In this document: in pieces, positions 1 to 7,480 of the stretch | Layout of the letters: each line of letters starts with the position of its first letter | Numbering within the stretch: the first letter of the stretch is position 1 | Origin: Desulfovibrionaceae bacterium | GTDB lineage: Bacteria > Desulfobacterota > Desulfovibrionia > Desulfovibrionales > Desulfovibrionaceae | Direction of reading: 5' to 3' | DNA: 36,069 bases | Assembly: GCA_031082225.1 (NCBI GenBank) | Contig: JAVHLG010000038.1 | Location: 1-36,069, forward strand | The notes under the pieces: model-generated | The model's input: the letters and a program-made list of their open reading frames with translations, nothing else | Told to the model about the DNA's origin: nothing | Database searches by the model: none | Program-made: the position numbers and the translations under genes

Positions 1-314
1 GCGTCGGCGGTCAGGGTGCCGCGGCCCCACCACTGGTTGTTCACGCGGATGCCCAGGCGGAACTTCAGGGTCTCGTTGGCCACGAAGTCGGTGCGCAGGC
101 GGAAGCGCTGGTTGACGCCGAAATTGTCTTCAGTCTGGGTGCCGGCGGCGGAACCGCCATTGAACTGATTGGACCAGCCCGTGAAGTTGCGGCCGCTCCA
201 CCAGTTGCCGTAGACACGAAAGTCACCGGTCATCTTCACTTCGGTGGCCGCCTGGGCGCTGGCGAAGCAACCCAGGACCAAAATGGCCGCCAAAGCAAGA
301 GTCAAACGTTTCAT
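1..314 (-). CDS. Outer-membrane porin, N-terminal part (runs off the window)
   Basis: This is the first ~104 codons of a gene reading leftward out of the window. The start ATG at 314-312 follows a GGAGG Shine-Dalgarno with about 8 nt spacing. Residues 1-22 form a signal peptide (MKRLTLALAAILVLGC, then FASAQA, with likely cleavage after AQA). The mature start, TEVKMTGDFRVYGNWWSGRNF, continues with alternating polar/aromatic strands such as FRLRTDFVANETLKFRLGIR and NNQWWGRG. This pattern is typical of the trimeric outer-membrane porins that dominate the Desulfovibrio outer membrane (family knowledge). A Cys at residue 16 is not in a convincing lipobox. The C-terminal barrel and final aromatic residue lie outside the window, so the family call is an inference from the N-terminus only. 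Confidence 0.7.
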   Translation of the reverse strand, partial: MKRLTLALAAILVLGCFASAQAATEVKMTGDFRVYGNWWSGRNFTGWSNQFNGGSAAGTQTEDNFGVNQRFRLRTDFVANETLKFRLGIRVNNQWWGRGTLTAD

Positions 315-636
315 TTTTCCTTCCTCCGTTTTGTACATAAGAACCAGTTGCCGATGCCTGCCATCCGCTGCGTCGGTTCTCCATAAAAAAAACGGAGCCC
401 TCCGCGCAGATGCGTGAGGCCTTTCTACCTCTGGCCCATGTCGTTGGCAAGGGGAAAACGGTGGTTTTTTGACGCGGGTAAAAATTTTTTTACGGTTAAA
501 AAAATTGAACTGACTGTTTCACAAAGTAAAACCCATGGCGCGTTCCACCATGGGCATGTCAGTGATTATTTCATAAAAACTAGGATATTAACATCTTACA
601 CTCGAAATCCGCACTCCGGACCCCAAGGGCGCGACG
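315..636. other. Porin upstream region, AT-rich, no gene
   Basis: This 322-bp gap between recJ and the porin is clearly more AT-rich than its surroundings, especially 470-610. It holds the minus-strand hairpin plus T-run at 385-404. It also holds an inverted repeat GTAAAAA/TTTTTAC at 478-493 and another, CCCATGG-(9 nt)-CCATGGG, at 532-554. A strong porin promoter probably lies here on the minus strand, but I could not fix a -35/-10 pair. Short ORFs in the region have no ribosome-binding site or recognisable sequence. Confidence 0.5.
385..404 (-). terminator. Short intrinsic terminator or attenuator ahead of the porin
   Basis: Read on the minus strand, a CGGAG-(2 nt)-CTCCG hairpin (404-393) is followed directly by eight T residues (392-385). 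It lies about 230 nt after the recJ stop and about 70 nt before the porin start. It could end recJ transcripts. If the porin promoter lies upstream in the AT-rich block, it would instead be a leader attenuator. The stem is short, so its strength is uncertain. Confidence 0.5.
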
Positions 637-2346
637 TCAGAGGTTTGCTGTCTTGATGTCCTTCAGGCGCAGTTCGATCCTGGGCAGCCCGTCATAGCTG
701 TCCAGGCGGGGCGTGAAGGCCACCCGCACGGCCCGGCCCACCACGGCCTCGGCGATCTCGCCCGCCATGCGCCAGCCCTTGCCGCGCAGGGTCATCCGGG
801 CCGATTCGTCGCGCAAAGACACCACCACATGGTCGTCGCCGCCCCCGAACGTTCGCCGCGACAGGGCCGTCACCGGCGGCGAGGCAAAAAGCGGCTCGGG
901 GTTGCCCGGGCCAAAGGGCTGCAAAAGCTCGATCTCCCGCACCAGCCCGGCATCGATGCGGGAAAAGCCCAGTTCGCCGTCCAGGGTCAGCACGGGCGGG
1001 ACGGGATCGGCCCCGATGCGCCGCACCACCGCCGCCTCGAATCGCTCCCGAAGCGCCGCCACGTCGTCCCCGGCCATGGAAAAGCCCGCCGCCTGCCGAT
1101 GTCCGCCGAATTTCGCGAACAGATCCGACACCTCGGTCAGGGCCTCGTGCAGATCCAAAACCGAGATGCTGCGGCCCGACCCTTTGAGAACGCCGCCCTC
1201 GTTGGTCACGATCAGCGTGGGTTTGTGCGCGGCGTCCACGATGCGCGAGGCCACGATGCCGATGACTCCCGAATGCCAGCCCGCCCCGTGCAGGGTCAGG
1301 GAGGCCCGATCCGCAAAGGCCTCGGCCTGGGCCAGGGCCTGGACGAGAATGCCCTCCTCCTCCTTGCGGCGCTCGGCGTTTTCCTTATCCAGAAAGGCCG
1401 CCAGGGGCCTGGCCGTGTCCATGTCCCCGGCCAAAAGCAGGTCCAGGGCCGCATCCGCCCGACCCATGCGCCCGGCGGCGTTGATGCGCGGCGCAAGCCC
1501 GAATCCCACCTGTCCGGCGCCAATGGGCGTCCCCGGCGTCTGCCCGCAAACCTCCCGCAGGGCGCGGACCCCGGGGCGGGCCGCCTCCGCCAGGAGCAAA
1601 AGCCCGTTTTTGACCAATATCCGGTTCTGGCCCCGCAGGGGCACCACGTCGGCCACCGTCCCCATGGCCACCAGATCAAGGAGCCCGCGCACGTCGCACG
1701 GCTGGCCCGGCAGCATCCGGTTCAGCGCCGCCGCCAAAAAAAACGCCACCCCCACCCCGGCCAGATCATTCCCGGCGTTGTCCGACAACTTGGGGTCGCA
1801 GACCGCGTCCGCAGGCGGCAGTTCCGGCCCGGGCAGATGGTGGTCCGTGACCACCACCGTCATCCCCAGTTCCCTGGCCCGGGCCACCTCGGCCACGTTG
1901 GTGATGCCGCAGTCCACGGTCACCAGCAGGGAGATCCCGTCCCGGGCCAGGGCCTCGATTCCGGCCATGTTCAGGCCGTAGCCCTCCTTGAGCCGGTTCG
2001 GGATGTACCATGCCGCAGCAATGCCCCGCTGCCGCAAAAAATCCAGCAAAAGCGTCGTGCCCGTCACCCCGTCCACATCGTAATCGCCCCACACGGCCAG
2101 CCGCTTCCCGGCGGCCAGACCGGCGGCCACGACCTCGGCCCCGGGCGTCAGCCCCGGTATCTCCCCGGGGCGCATCAGATGCCGCAGGCCCGGAGACAAA
2201 AAGACGTCCATCTCCTCCACGCAGGCCAGCCCCCGGCCGCGCAACAGACCCACCACCAGATCGGAGACGCCCAGGCGGTCCCCCATCCCTTCAACGCCGC
2301 CTTCCTGGCTGCGTACCCTCCACGTTCTCTCCAGGCTTATGCTCAT
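637..2346 (-). CDS. recJ: Single-stranded-DNA-specific exonuclease RecJ
   Basis: RecJ is a 5'-3' single-strand exonuclease acting in recombination and mismatch/base-excision repair. DHH-superfamily motifs are in order: GDYDVDGVTG (motif I, metal-binding Asp residues), VTVDCGI (II), VVTDHH (III, the DHH signature) and the GTVADVVPL region. These are followed by the DHHA1 domain with GSGRS and FGGHRQAAGFSM, and a C-terminal OB-like domain (ELLQPFGPGNPEPLF). About 569 residues, which is normal for the family. I chose the ATG at 2346-2344 (MSISLERTWRVR) because it starts the conserved part. An in-frame ATG lies at 2358 and the frame stays open to 2400. No start has a clear Shine-Dalgarno, so the start is uncertain by a few codons. 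The gene follows a small membrane-protein gene on the same strand after about 63 bp and may share its transcript. Confidence 0.93.
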   Translation of the reverse strand: MSISLERTWRVRSQEGGVEGMGDRLGVSDLVVGLLRGRGLACVEEMDVFLSPGLRHLMRPGEIPGLTPGAEVVAAGLAAGKRLAVWGDYDVDGVTGTTLLLDFLRQRGIAAAWYIPNRLKEGYGLNMAGIEALARDGISLLVTVDCGITNVAEVARARELGMTVVVTDHHLPGPELPPADAVCDPKLSDNAGNDLAGVGVAFFLAAALNRMLPGQPCDVRGLLDLVAMGTVADVVPLRGQNRILVKNGLLLLAEAARPGVRALREVCGQTPGTPIGAGQVGFGLAPRINAAGRMGRADAALDLLLAGDMDTARPLAAFLDKENAERRKEEEGILVQALAQAEAFADRASLTLHGAGWHSGVIGIVASRIVDAAHKPTLIVTNEGGVLKGSGRSISVLDLHEALTEVSDLFAKFGGHRQAAGFSMAGDDVAALRERFEAAVVRRIGADPVPPVLTLDGELGFSRIDAGLVREIELLQPFGPGNPEPLFASPPVTALSRRTFGGGDDHVVVSLRDESARMTLRGKGWRMAGEIAEAVVGRAVRVAFTPRLDSYDGLPRIELRLKDIKTANL

Positions 2347-2409
2347 GGCGACCACCATCGCCAACCCCGGCCCGAATTGCAACCCCGGCCCCCCCCGCAC
2401 GCTTCATCA

Positions 2410-2730
2410 TTATTGTCCCAGGGCCTTGCCTCCACCTGGAAGTCTCCCCGACTCGGGCAGGGGGCCGTCGGAAGCCTTGCCCACGGGGCCCGTAGGGCTG
2501 ACGCGCAGGGGCTCAGAAGCGGGACGCCGGGGTTCTCCGGGAGTGGCCGTGACGGGCGGCGGCGAGGCAGACGGCGCTCCATGTTCCAGCACGGCAGGAG
2601 GCGGCGCGGCAGGGGACTGGCCCGTATCCCGGAAGGACAGGGCGGTCAGCAGGGCGGCATACAGGACGAGCACCCCGACGAGGATCACCGCGACAAGCCC
2701 CCGAATGGATGGTTGCGGCATCTTTTCCAT
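2410..2730 (-). CDS. Small single-pass membrane protein, Pro/Ala-rich tail
   Basis: Not recognised as a named family. The start at ATG 2730-2728 is chosen for an AAAGGAGAT Shine-Dalgarno just upstream; the frame stays open further upstream but without coding character. It encodes about 106 residues: a short basic N-terminus (MEKMPQPSIRG), one transmembrane helix at about residues 11-31 (LVAVILVGVLVLYAALLTAL), then a disordered tail rich in Pro, Ala, Gly and Ser. The topology suggests an anchor with a periplasmic tail. It lies immediately upstream of recJ on the same strand, so co-transcription is likely. No functional link to RecJ is visible. Confidence 0.6.
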   Translation of the reverse strand: MEKMPQPSIRGLVAVILVGVLVLYAALLTALSFRDTGQSPAAPPPAVLEHGAPSASPPPVTATPGEPRRPASEPLRVSPTGPVGKASDGPLPESGRLPGGGKALGQ

Positions 2731-2776
2731 TGGATCTCCTTTTGGCGTATGTGGGTAAGGAGCGGCCTGCTCCGTC

Positions 2777-2817
2777 CAGCCTTGGCCAGCCTTGGCCAGC
2801 CTGGGCCAGCCTGGGCC
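2777..2817. repeat. Tandem 10-bp repeat, about four units
   Basis: Four consecutive copies of a 10-mer (CAGCCTTGGC, the later two as CAGCCTGGGC) lie in the 226-bp gap between the divergent small membrane-protein gene and the M15 peptidase gene. Copy number may vary between strains through replication slippage. Confidence 0.75.
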
Positions 2818-2956
2818 TGCCGGGACGGGACCGGGTTGGCGGGAGGGACGGATCGATGGCAAAATAGCGTTGATCGCCGGGCTTGGGAAGTCACAAGGCC
2901 ATATCGTGCGGCGACATGCCCCGGACGGAACCGGGCGTAGGAGAAGAGACCGATCC

Positions 2957-3886
2957 ATGTTCATTCCTCCGTATTCTTGCGCTCACCGGATATGGGCATA
3001 TATCTTGACTGTATCGCTATGGTTTATCGGCAACGCCCCGCTCGAGGTTCGCGCCGAGGAGAGACCATTGCCGCCTTTTCCCGGCCTCGTGGGAGCTGGG
3101 CCGGAAAAACGGCGTGATATCGCGGTCCTGATGGCCGCCTATCCCGGGGTGATCGTGGATGTCGTGGACGAGGACGGACGGATTTTCGTGGTCACCCGAT
3201 CCGGAAGGCGATTCATCTATGATGATGGACGCGCCAAGTCGGCGCAGGAAGCCCTGGACGACCCGGACCTGCAGGACATGCTGGCCCAACCGTACCAGCC
3301 CGGTCCGATGGACGGGGATCCCCGGGCCGGTGAGCACCCGGGCCGACGCCGGGTGACGGACTTTTTGACCGAGGTCTACGGACGAAACGCGGCCGAGGTG
3401 TCGTCTGCCTGCCGCCCGGTGCGTTTCCTGGACCGCACGGTGCCGTTTAATTCCCGCAACGGCGCGGCGGATGCCCTGGGACGCGTGGCGGCCCGGCTTA
3501 CGGAACTGGTGTCGCGGGATCCCGGGTTGCGGGACGTGCTCTATCCCGTGGTGGGCACGTTCAACTGGAGGACCATTGCCGGGACCAACCGCCTGAGCAT
3601 GCACGCCCTGGGCATCGCCATTGACATCAATCCGGGCCGCAATCCCTACTGGCGACACCACCGGCGACCCTCTGACAGGCTGGCCCGGAGGCAGTCCTTC
3701 CCCAAGGAGGTGATGGAGGCCTTTGAGGCCGAGGGGTTCATCTGGGGCGGCAAGTGGGCGGAATACGACATCATGCATTTCGAATATCGGCCCGAGCTAT
3801 TGATGAAAGCCCGGGCTCTCAAGGGCGATCGATCCATTTTGGACATGGCTTCGGAAACTGACAAAAATGGACATGACGCACAATAA
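2957..3886 (+). CDS. Exported M15-family peptidase (VanY / L-Ala-D-Glu endopeptidase-like)
   Basis: A predicted peptidoglycan peptidase of 309 residues. Residues 1-34 are an N-terminal signal sequence with hydrophobic core IWAYILTVSLWFIG and likely cleavage near VRA-EE. The zinc site is visible near the C-terminus: SMHALGIAIDIN supplies H216 and D223, and the block WGGKWAEYDIMHFEY supplies H274 with D271 as a possible catalytic acid. This SxHxxGxAxD plus MHFE layout matches the M15_4/CwlK-like branch, which cuts D-containing peptide bonds in cell-wall stems (family knowledge). The ATG at 2957 follows AGGAGAAGAG; the frame extends upstream through the tandem repeat but that part is not protein-like. 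The ~150 residues between the signal peptide and the peptidase domain are not recognised. The gene is divergent from the recJ-side genes and monocistronic by layout. Confidence 0.82.
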   Translation: MFIPPYSCAHRIWAYILTVSLWFIGNAPLEVRAEERPLPPFPGLVGAGPEKRRDIAVLMAAYPGVIVDVVDEDGRIFVVTRSGRRFIYDDGRAKSAQEALDDPDLQDMLAQPYQPGPMDGDPRAGEHPGRRRVTDFLTEVYGRNAAEVSSACRPVRFLDRTVPFNSRNGAADALGRVAARLTELVSRDPGLRDVLYPVVGTFNWRTIAGTNRLSMHALGIAIDINPGRNPYWRHHRRPSDRLARRQSFPKEVMEAFEAEGFIWGGKWAEYDIMHFEYRPELLMKARALKGDRSILDMASETDKNGHDAQ

Positions 3887-3931
3887 AAAAGACGTCTCCC
3901 CCTTGTGCATAAAAAATCAAAAAACGTAATA

Positions 3932-3948
3932 CAGTCTCGACCAGACTG
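3932..3948. promoter_or_regulatory. Inverted repeat upstream of hynB
   Basis: CAGTCT-(5 nt)-AGACTG is a perfect 6-bp inverted repeat. There is no T-run after it, so it is more likely a protein-binding site than a terminator for the M15 gene. The regulator is unknown. Confidence 0.35.
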
Positions 3949-4040
3949 CACATTTACATGCTATGATTGCGTCTTTGCTTGTTTTTTTGAAAACCCCATT
4001 GACCTTTCATTGTAAAAGTGCTTCATGGAAGGAAGTATAT

Positions 4041-4056
4041 CGTGATGTTTTTCACG
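4041..4056. promoter_or_regulatory. CRP/FNR-family-like palindrome upstream of hynB
   Basis: CGTGA-(6 nt)-TCACG is a perfect dyad with the 5-6-5 geometry of CRP/FNR/HcpR-type operators (consensus TGTGA-N6-TCACA); each half-site differs from consensus at its outer base. It lies 135 nt before the hynB start. If the tentative promoter at 3987-4016 is right, the site falls just downstream of it, which would suit repression. This is inferred from shape only. Confidence 0.4.
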
Positions 4057-4190
4057 TTGGCGGCCGTGTTTCAGTCCCGCAACGAGGGACAAGCTACCGG
4101 TCGCCGTCGGCAACGGCACAACCAGTGCGCCGGAATCCCGAGGGTGGCGATACAGCCGGCGCGTTGGCCCTAACTGAAAGGAGGAGTTTT

Positions 4191-5132
4191 ATGAAATTCT
4201 CTGTGGGTCTTGGCAGGGAAAATGCTGAACAGCGGCTGGAAAATCGGGGAGTCACGCGCCGTGATTTCATGAAGTTCTGCGCGTCCGTGGCCGCCGCCAT
4301 GGGCATGGGACCGGCGTTCGCGCCCAAGGTCGCCCAGGCGCTCACCGCGACCAAGCGTCCCTCCGTCGTCTGGCTGCACAACGCTGAATGCACGGGTTGC
4401 TCCGAGGCCATCCTGCGCACGGTGAAACCGTTTATCGATGAGCTGATCCTGGACACCATCTCCCTGGACTACCATGAGACCATCATGGCCGCCGCAGGCG
4501 AGGCCGCCGAGGAGGCCCTGCACAAGGCCGTTGCCGCGCCGGACGGATTCTTCCTGGTGGTCGAGGGCGGCATTCCCATGATCGAAAACGGCGCCTGGGG
4601 CAAGGTTTCCGGCAAAACCATGCTTGAAACCACCAAGGAACTGGCCCCCAAGGCCAAGGGCGTCATCTGCATGGGCACCTGCTCCTGCTTCGGCGGCGTC
4701 CAGAAGGCCAAGCCCAATCCCAGCCAGGCCGTCAGCGTCAAGGAAGCCACCGGCGTGACCACCATCAACATCGCCGGCTGCCCGCCCAACCCCATCAACT
4801 TCGTGGGCGCCGTGGTGCATGTGCTGACCAAGGGCATTCCCGAACTCGACAAGGACGGCCGTCCGAACATGTTCTTCGGTGAGACCGTTCACGACAACTG
4901 TCCCCGCCTCAAGCATTTCGATGCCTCGGAATTCGCGCCGTCCTTCGACTCCGAGGAAGCCAAGAAAGGTTACTGCCTCTACGAACTGGGCTGCAAGGGA
5001 CCGGTCACCTACAACAACTGCCCCAAGGTGCTCTTCAACCAGACCACCTGGCCGGTTCAGGCCGGGCATCCCTGCATCGGATGCAGCGAGCCCGACTTCT
5101 GGGATTCCATGAGCCCGTTCTACCAGCAGTAG
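4191..5132 (+). CDS. hynB: Periplasmic [NiFe] hydrogenase small subunit
   Basis: The electron-transfer subunit of a group 1 [NiFe] hydrogenase, 313 residues. The Tat signal at residues 23-28 is RRDFMK, with hydrophobic segment [15 protein letters not shown] and likely cleavage after VAQA (~50). Mature motifs bind three Fe-S clusters: [12 protein letters not shown] (proximal), GTCSCFGG and NIAGCPPNP (proximal), then the C-terminal block [26 protein letters not shown] and [14 protein letters not shown] (distal and medial clusters). The overall sequence closely resembles the Desulfovibrio fructosivorans/gigas enzymes. The start is set by AAAGGAGGAG and the N-terminal [10 protein letters not shown] sequence. 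It is followed by the large subunit after 69 bp and is the first gene of the operon. The two subunits have been named in opposite ways in different Desulfovibrio species; here hynB means small. Confidence 0.97.
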   Translation: MKFSVGLGRENAEQRLENRGVTRRDFMKFCASVAAAMGMGPAFAPKVAQALTATKRPSVVWLHNAECTGCSEAILRTVKPFIDELILDTISLDYHETIMAAAGEAAEEALHKAVAAPDGFFLVVEGGIPMIENGAWGKVSGKTMLETTKELAPKAKGVICMGTCSCFGGVQKAKPNPSQAVSVKEATGVTTINIAGCPPNPINFVGAVVHVLTKGIPELDKDGRPNMFFGETVHDNCPRLKHFDASEFAPSFDSEEAKKGYCLYELGCKGPVTYNNCPKVLFNQTTWPVQAGHPCIGCSEPDFWDSMSPFYQQ

Positions 5133-5201
5133 CCGAGGCCGCCGCCCGAATTTCCGGGTCGGCCGTCACTCACGAATCATCATCGCTTGATGGAGGACAA
5201 T

Positions 5202-6896
5202 ATGGCTGAAAGCAAACCCACTCCGCAGAGCACCTTCACAGGGCCGGTCATCGTCGATCCCATCACCAGGATCGAGGGACACCTGCGGATCATGGTCGAA
5301 GTGGAAAACGGCAAGATCAAGGACGCCTGGAGTTCTTCCCAGCTTTTCCGGGGCCTGGAAATCATCCTCAAGGGCCGCGACCCCCGCGACGCCCAGCACT
5401 TCACCCAGCGCGCCTGCGGCGTGTGCACCTACGTGCACGCCCTGGCCTCCACCCGCTGCGTGGACAACGCCGTCAAGGTCAACATCCCGGCCAACGCCCG
5501 CATGATGCGCAACCTGGTCATGGCCGCCCAGTACCTGCATGACCACATCGTGCACTTCTATCACCTGCACGCCCTGGACTGGGTCGACGTCACCAACGCG
5601 CTCAAGGCCGACCCCCAGAAGGCCGCCAAACTGGCCGCCAATATCGCCCCGGCCCGTCCGGGCAACTCCGCCGAATCCTTGAAGGCCGTGCAGGACCGCC
5701 TGAAAGCCTTCGTGGAGACCGGACAGCTCGGCATCTTCACCAACGCCTACTTCCTGGGCGGACATGCGGCCTACTACCTGCCGCCCGAGGTGGACCTCAT
5801 CGCCACGGCCCACTACCTGGAGGCCCTGCACCTGCAGGTCAAGGCCGCGCGCGGCATGGCCGTGTTCGGCGGCAAGAACCCCCACACCCAGTTCACCATC
5901 GTGGGCGGCTGCACCAACTACGACGCCATGACCCCGGACCGCATCGCCGAGTTCACGGCGCTGTGGAAGGAAACCAAGCAGTTCGTGGACGAGGTCTACA
6001 TCCCGGACCTCCTGGCCGTGGCCGGCTTCTACAAAGACTGGGGCGGCATCGGCGGCACCACCAACTTCATGTCCTTCGGCGAATTCCCGACCAACGTCCA
6101 GGATACCGCCAAATACATGGAGTCCTGCTACTTCCCGGCCGGCGTCATGATGAACCGGGATCTCAAGAAGGTCGACAAGGTGGACCTCAAGGCCATCACC
6201 GAGCACGTCAAGTACTCCTGGTACAAGGGCGACCAGCCCCACCATCCGTACGAGGGCGTCACCGACCCGCAGTACACCAAGCTTGACGACAAGGAACGCT
6301 ATTCCTGGATGAAGGCCCCCCGTTACAACGGCAAGGCCATGGAAGTCGGTCCCCTGGCCCGGGTGCTCATCGCCTACGCCAAGGGACACAAGGAGACCAA
6401 GGGCCTGGTGGACACCGTGCTCAAAAAGCTCGGCATCCCGGCCACGGCGCTGTTCTCCACCCTGGGCCGCACCGCAGCCCGCGGCATCGAGACCGCCATC
6501 ATCGCCGAGAAGATGGACGGCTGGATCAAGGAATACGCCGCCAACATCAAAAAGGGCGACTCGAATCTGGCCGCCAAGTGGGAAATGCCCGCCGAGGCCG
6601 AGGGCGTGGGCCTGGTGGACGCGCCGCGCGGCGCCCTGTCCCACTGGATCAAGATCAAGGACAAGAAAATCGACAACTTCCAGCTCGTGGTGCCCTCCAC
6701 CTGGAACCTGGGACCGCGTTGCGCCGCCGGGGCCGTCAGCCCCGTGGAAGAGGCGCTTATCGGCACCCCCATCGCCGATCCCAAGCGTCCGGTCGAGATC
6801 CTGCGCACTGTGCATGCCTTCGACCCCTGCATCGCCTGCGGCGTGCATGTGATCGAGCCCAACTCCAACGAGGTCTTGAAGTTCCGCATCCGCTAG
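5202..6896 (+). CDS. hynA: Periplasmic [NiFe] hydrogenase large subunit
   Basis: The catalytic subunit, 564 residues, carrying the Ni-Fe(CN)2CO site. The N-terminal ligand pair is in RACGVC (C72, C75) and the C-terminal pair in DPCIACGVH (C543, C546). H549 is followed by a 15-residue tail (VIEPNSNEVLKFRIR), which the maturation protease removes after nickel insertion. It has no signal peptide, as expected, because it is exported with the Tat-bearing small subunit. The start at 5202 is preferred because GGAGG sits 5 nt before it; an in-frame ATG at 5190 and a TTG at 5187 are alternatives. It lies 69 bp after hynB and is followed by a strong terminator. Confidence 0.97.
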   Translation: MAESKPTPQSTFTGPVIVDPITRIEGHLRIMVEVENGKIKDAWSSSQLFRGLEIILKGRDPRDAQHFTQRACGVCTYVHALASTRCVDNAVKVNIPANARMMRNLVMAAQYLHDHIVHFYHLHALDWVDVTNALKADPQKAAKLAANIAPARPGNSAESLKAVQDRLKAFVETGQLGIFTNAYFLGGHAAYYLPPEVDLIATAHYLEALHLQVKAARGMAVFGGKNPHTQFTIVGGCTNYDAMTPDRIAEFTALWKETKQFVDEVYIPDLLAVAGFYKDWGGIGGTTNFMSFGEFPTNVQDTAKYMESCYFPAGVMMNRDLKKVDKVDLKAITEHVKYSWYKGDQPHHPYEGVTDPQYTKLDDKERYSWMKAPRYNGKAMEVGPLARVLIAYAKGHKETKGLVDTVLKKLGIPATALFSTLGRTAARGIETAIIAEKMDGWIKEYAANIKKGDSNLAAKWEMPAEAEGVGLVDAPRGALSHWIKIKDKKIDNFQLVVPSTWNLGPRCAAGAVSPVEEALIGTPIADPKRPVEILRTVHAFDPCIACGVHVIEPNSNEVLKFRIR

Positions 6897-6922
6897 ACTA
6901 TACACGAACAAACGCACTCAGG

Positions 6923-6956
6923 CGGGAACCCGGCGCGTGCCGGGTTCCCGTTTTTT
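6923..6956 (+). terminator. Strong intrinsic terminator after hynA
   Basis: A perfect 12-bp stem (arms CGGGAACCCGGC and GCCGGGTTCCCG) with a 4-nt loop is followed directly by six T residues. It ends the hynBA message and separates hynC, which starts only 12 nt later. Confidence 0.92.
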
Positions 6957-6967
6957 GGCGGTACCTA

Positions 6968-7480
6968 ATGCACGAAACCGTTCCCAAGATTTTGGTCCTT
7001 GGCGTGGGCAACATCCTCTACACCGACGAGGGCGTGGGGGTCCGGGCCGTGGAGACCCTGCTTGCCCGCTACCGTTTCTCCGACAACGTGACGCTCATGG
7101 ATGGCGGCACCCTCGGGATGCGGCTCATGGACCCCATCATGCAATGCGAAAAGCTCATCGTCATCGACGCCGTGTTGGGCGGCGACGAACCCGGCAGCGT
7201 CTACCGCCTGACCGGCGACGACCTGCGCAAGTCCCTGGCCTTCAAAAACTCCATGCATCAGTCGGATCTGGTGGACACCCTGATCTGCTGCGGTCTGGCC
7301 GGAAACCGGCCCGAGGCCATTGTGGTGGGCGTCGAACCCTTCGACTACCAGACCATGGCCGTGGACGTTACGCCGCACATGGCCGAAAAGATGCCGGTCA
7401 TCCTTGAGGTGGCCCTGGACGAAATCACAAAGGCCGGGGGGGACTATGCACCCCTGTCCCCCGATGGCGACGGCGCCTGA
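6968..7480 (+). CDS. hynC: Hydrogenase maturation endopeptidase HynC (HyaD/HybD family, M52)
   Basis: Nickel-dependent protease that removes the C-terminal tail of the hydrogenase large subunit after cofactor assembly; cytoplasmic, 170 residues. The family motif GVGNILYTDEGVG is at residues 12-24, with E21 as first nickel ligand. The second ligand is the Asp in VIDAVLGG (about 59), and the His in NSMHQSDL supplies the third, matching HybD. It starts 12 nt after the hynA terminator T-run. Its Shine-Dalgarno (GGCGG) is weak and only partly placed, so expression probably depends on terminator readthrough or an unseen promoter. Its stop overlaps the start of the next gene (ATGA). Confidence 0.93.
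   Translation: MHETVPKILVLGVGNILYTDEGVGVRAVETLLARYRFSDNVTLMDGGTLGMRLMDPIMQCEKLIVIDAVLGGDEPGSVYRLTGDDLRKSLAFKNSMHQSDLVDTLICCGLAGNRPEAIVVGVEPFDYQTMAVDVTPHMAEKMPVILEVALDEITKAGGDYAPLSPDGDGA

Larger units (their letters stand above)
3887..4190. other. Upstream region of the hydrogenase operon
   Basis: A 304-bp gene-free stretch, AT-rich in its first ~170 bp and GC-rich near hynB. It contains two clean dyads, listed separately (3932-3948 and 4041-4056). A tentative sigma-70 pair is TTGAAA at 3987-3992 and TGTAAA at 4011-4016, with an 18-nt gap. hynB has a very strong Shine-Dalgarno, AAAGGAGGAG, just before its ATG. Confidence 0.45.

Noticed and set aside
829-2940. 703-codon open frame on the plus strand across recJ
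   Set aside because: Mirror of the recJ coding strand in GC-rich DNA; Gln/Arg/His/Pro-rich product, no motif, no Shine-Dalgarno. recJ on the minus strand has full motifs.
5166-6917. 583-codon open frame antisense to hynA
   Set aside because: Composition artefact: Gly/Val/His-rich, no domain, and fully overlapped by a certain hydrogenase gene.
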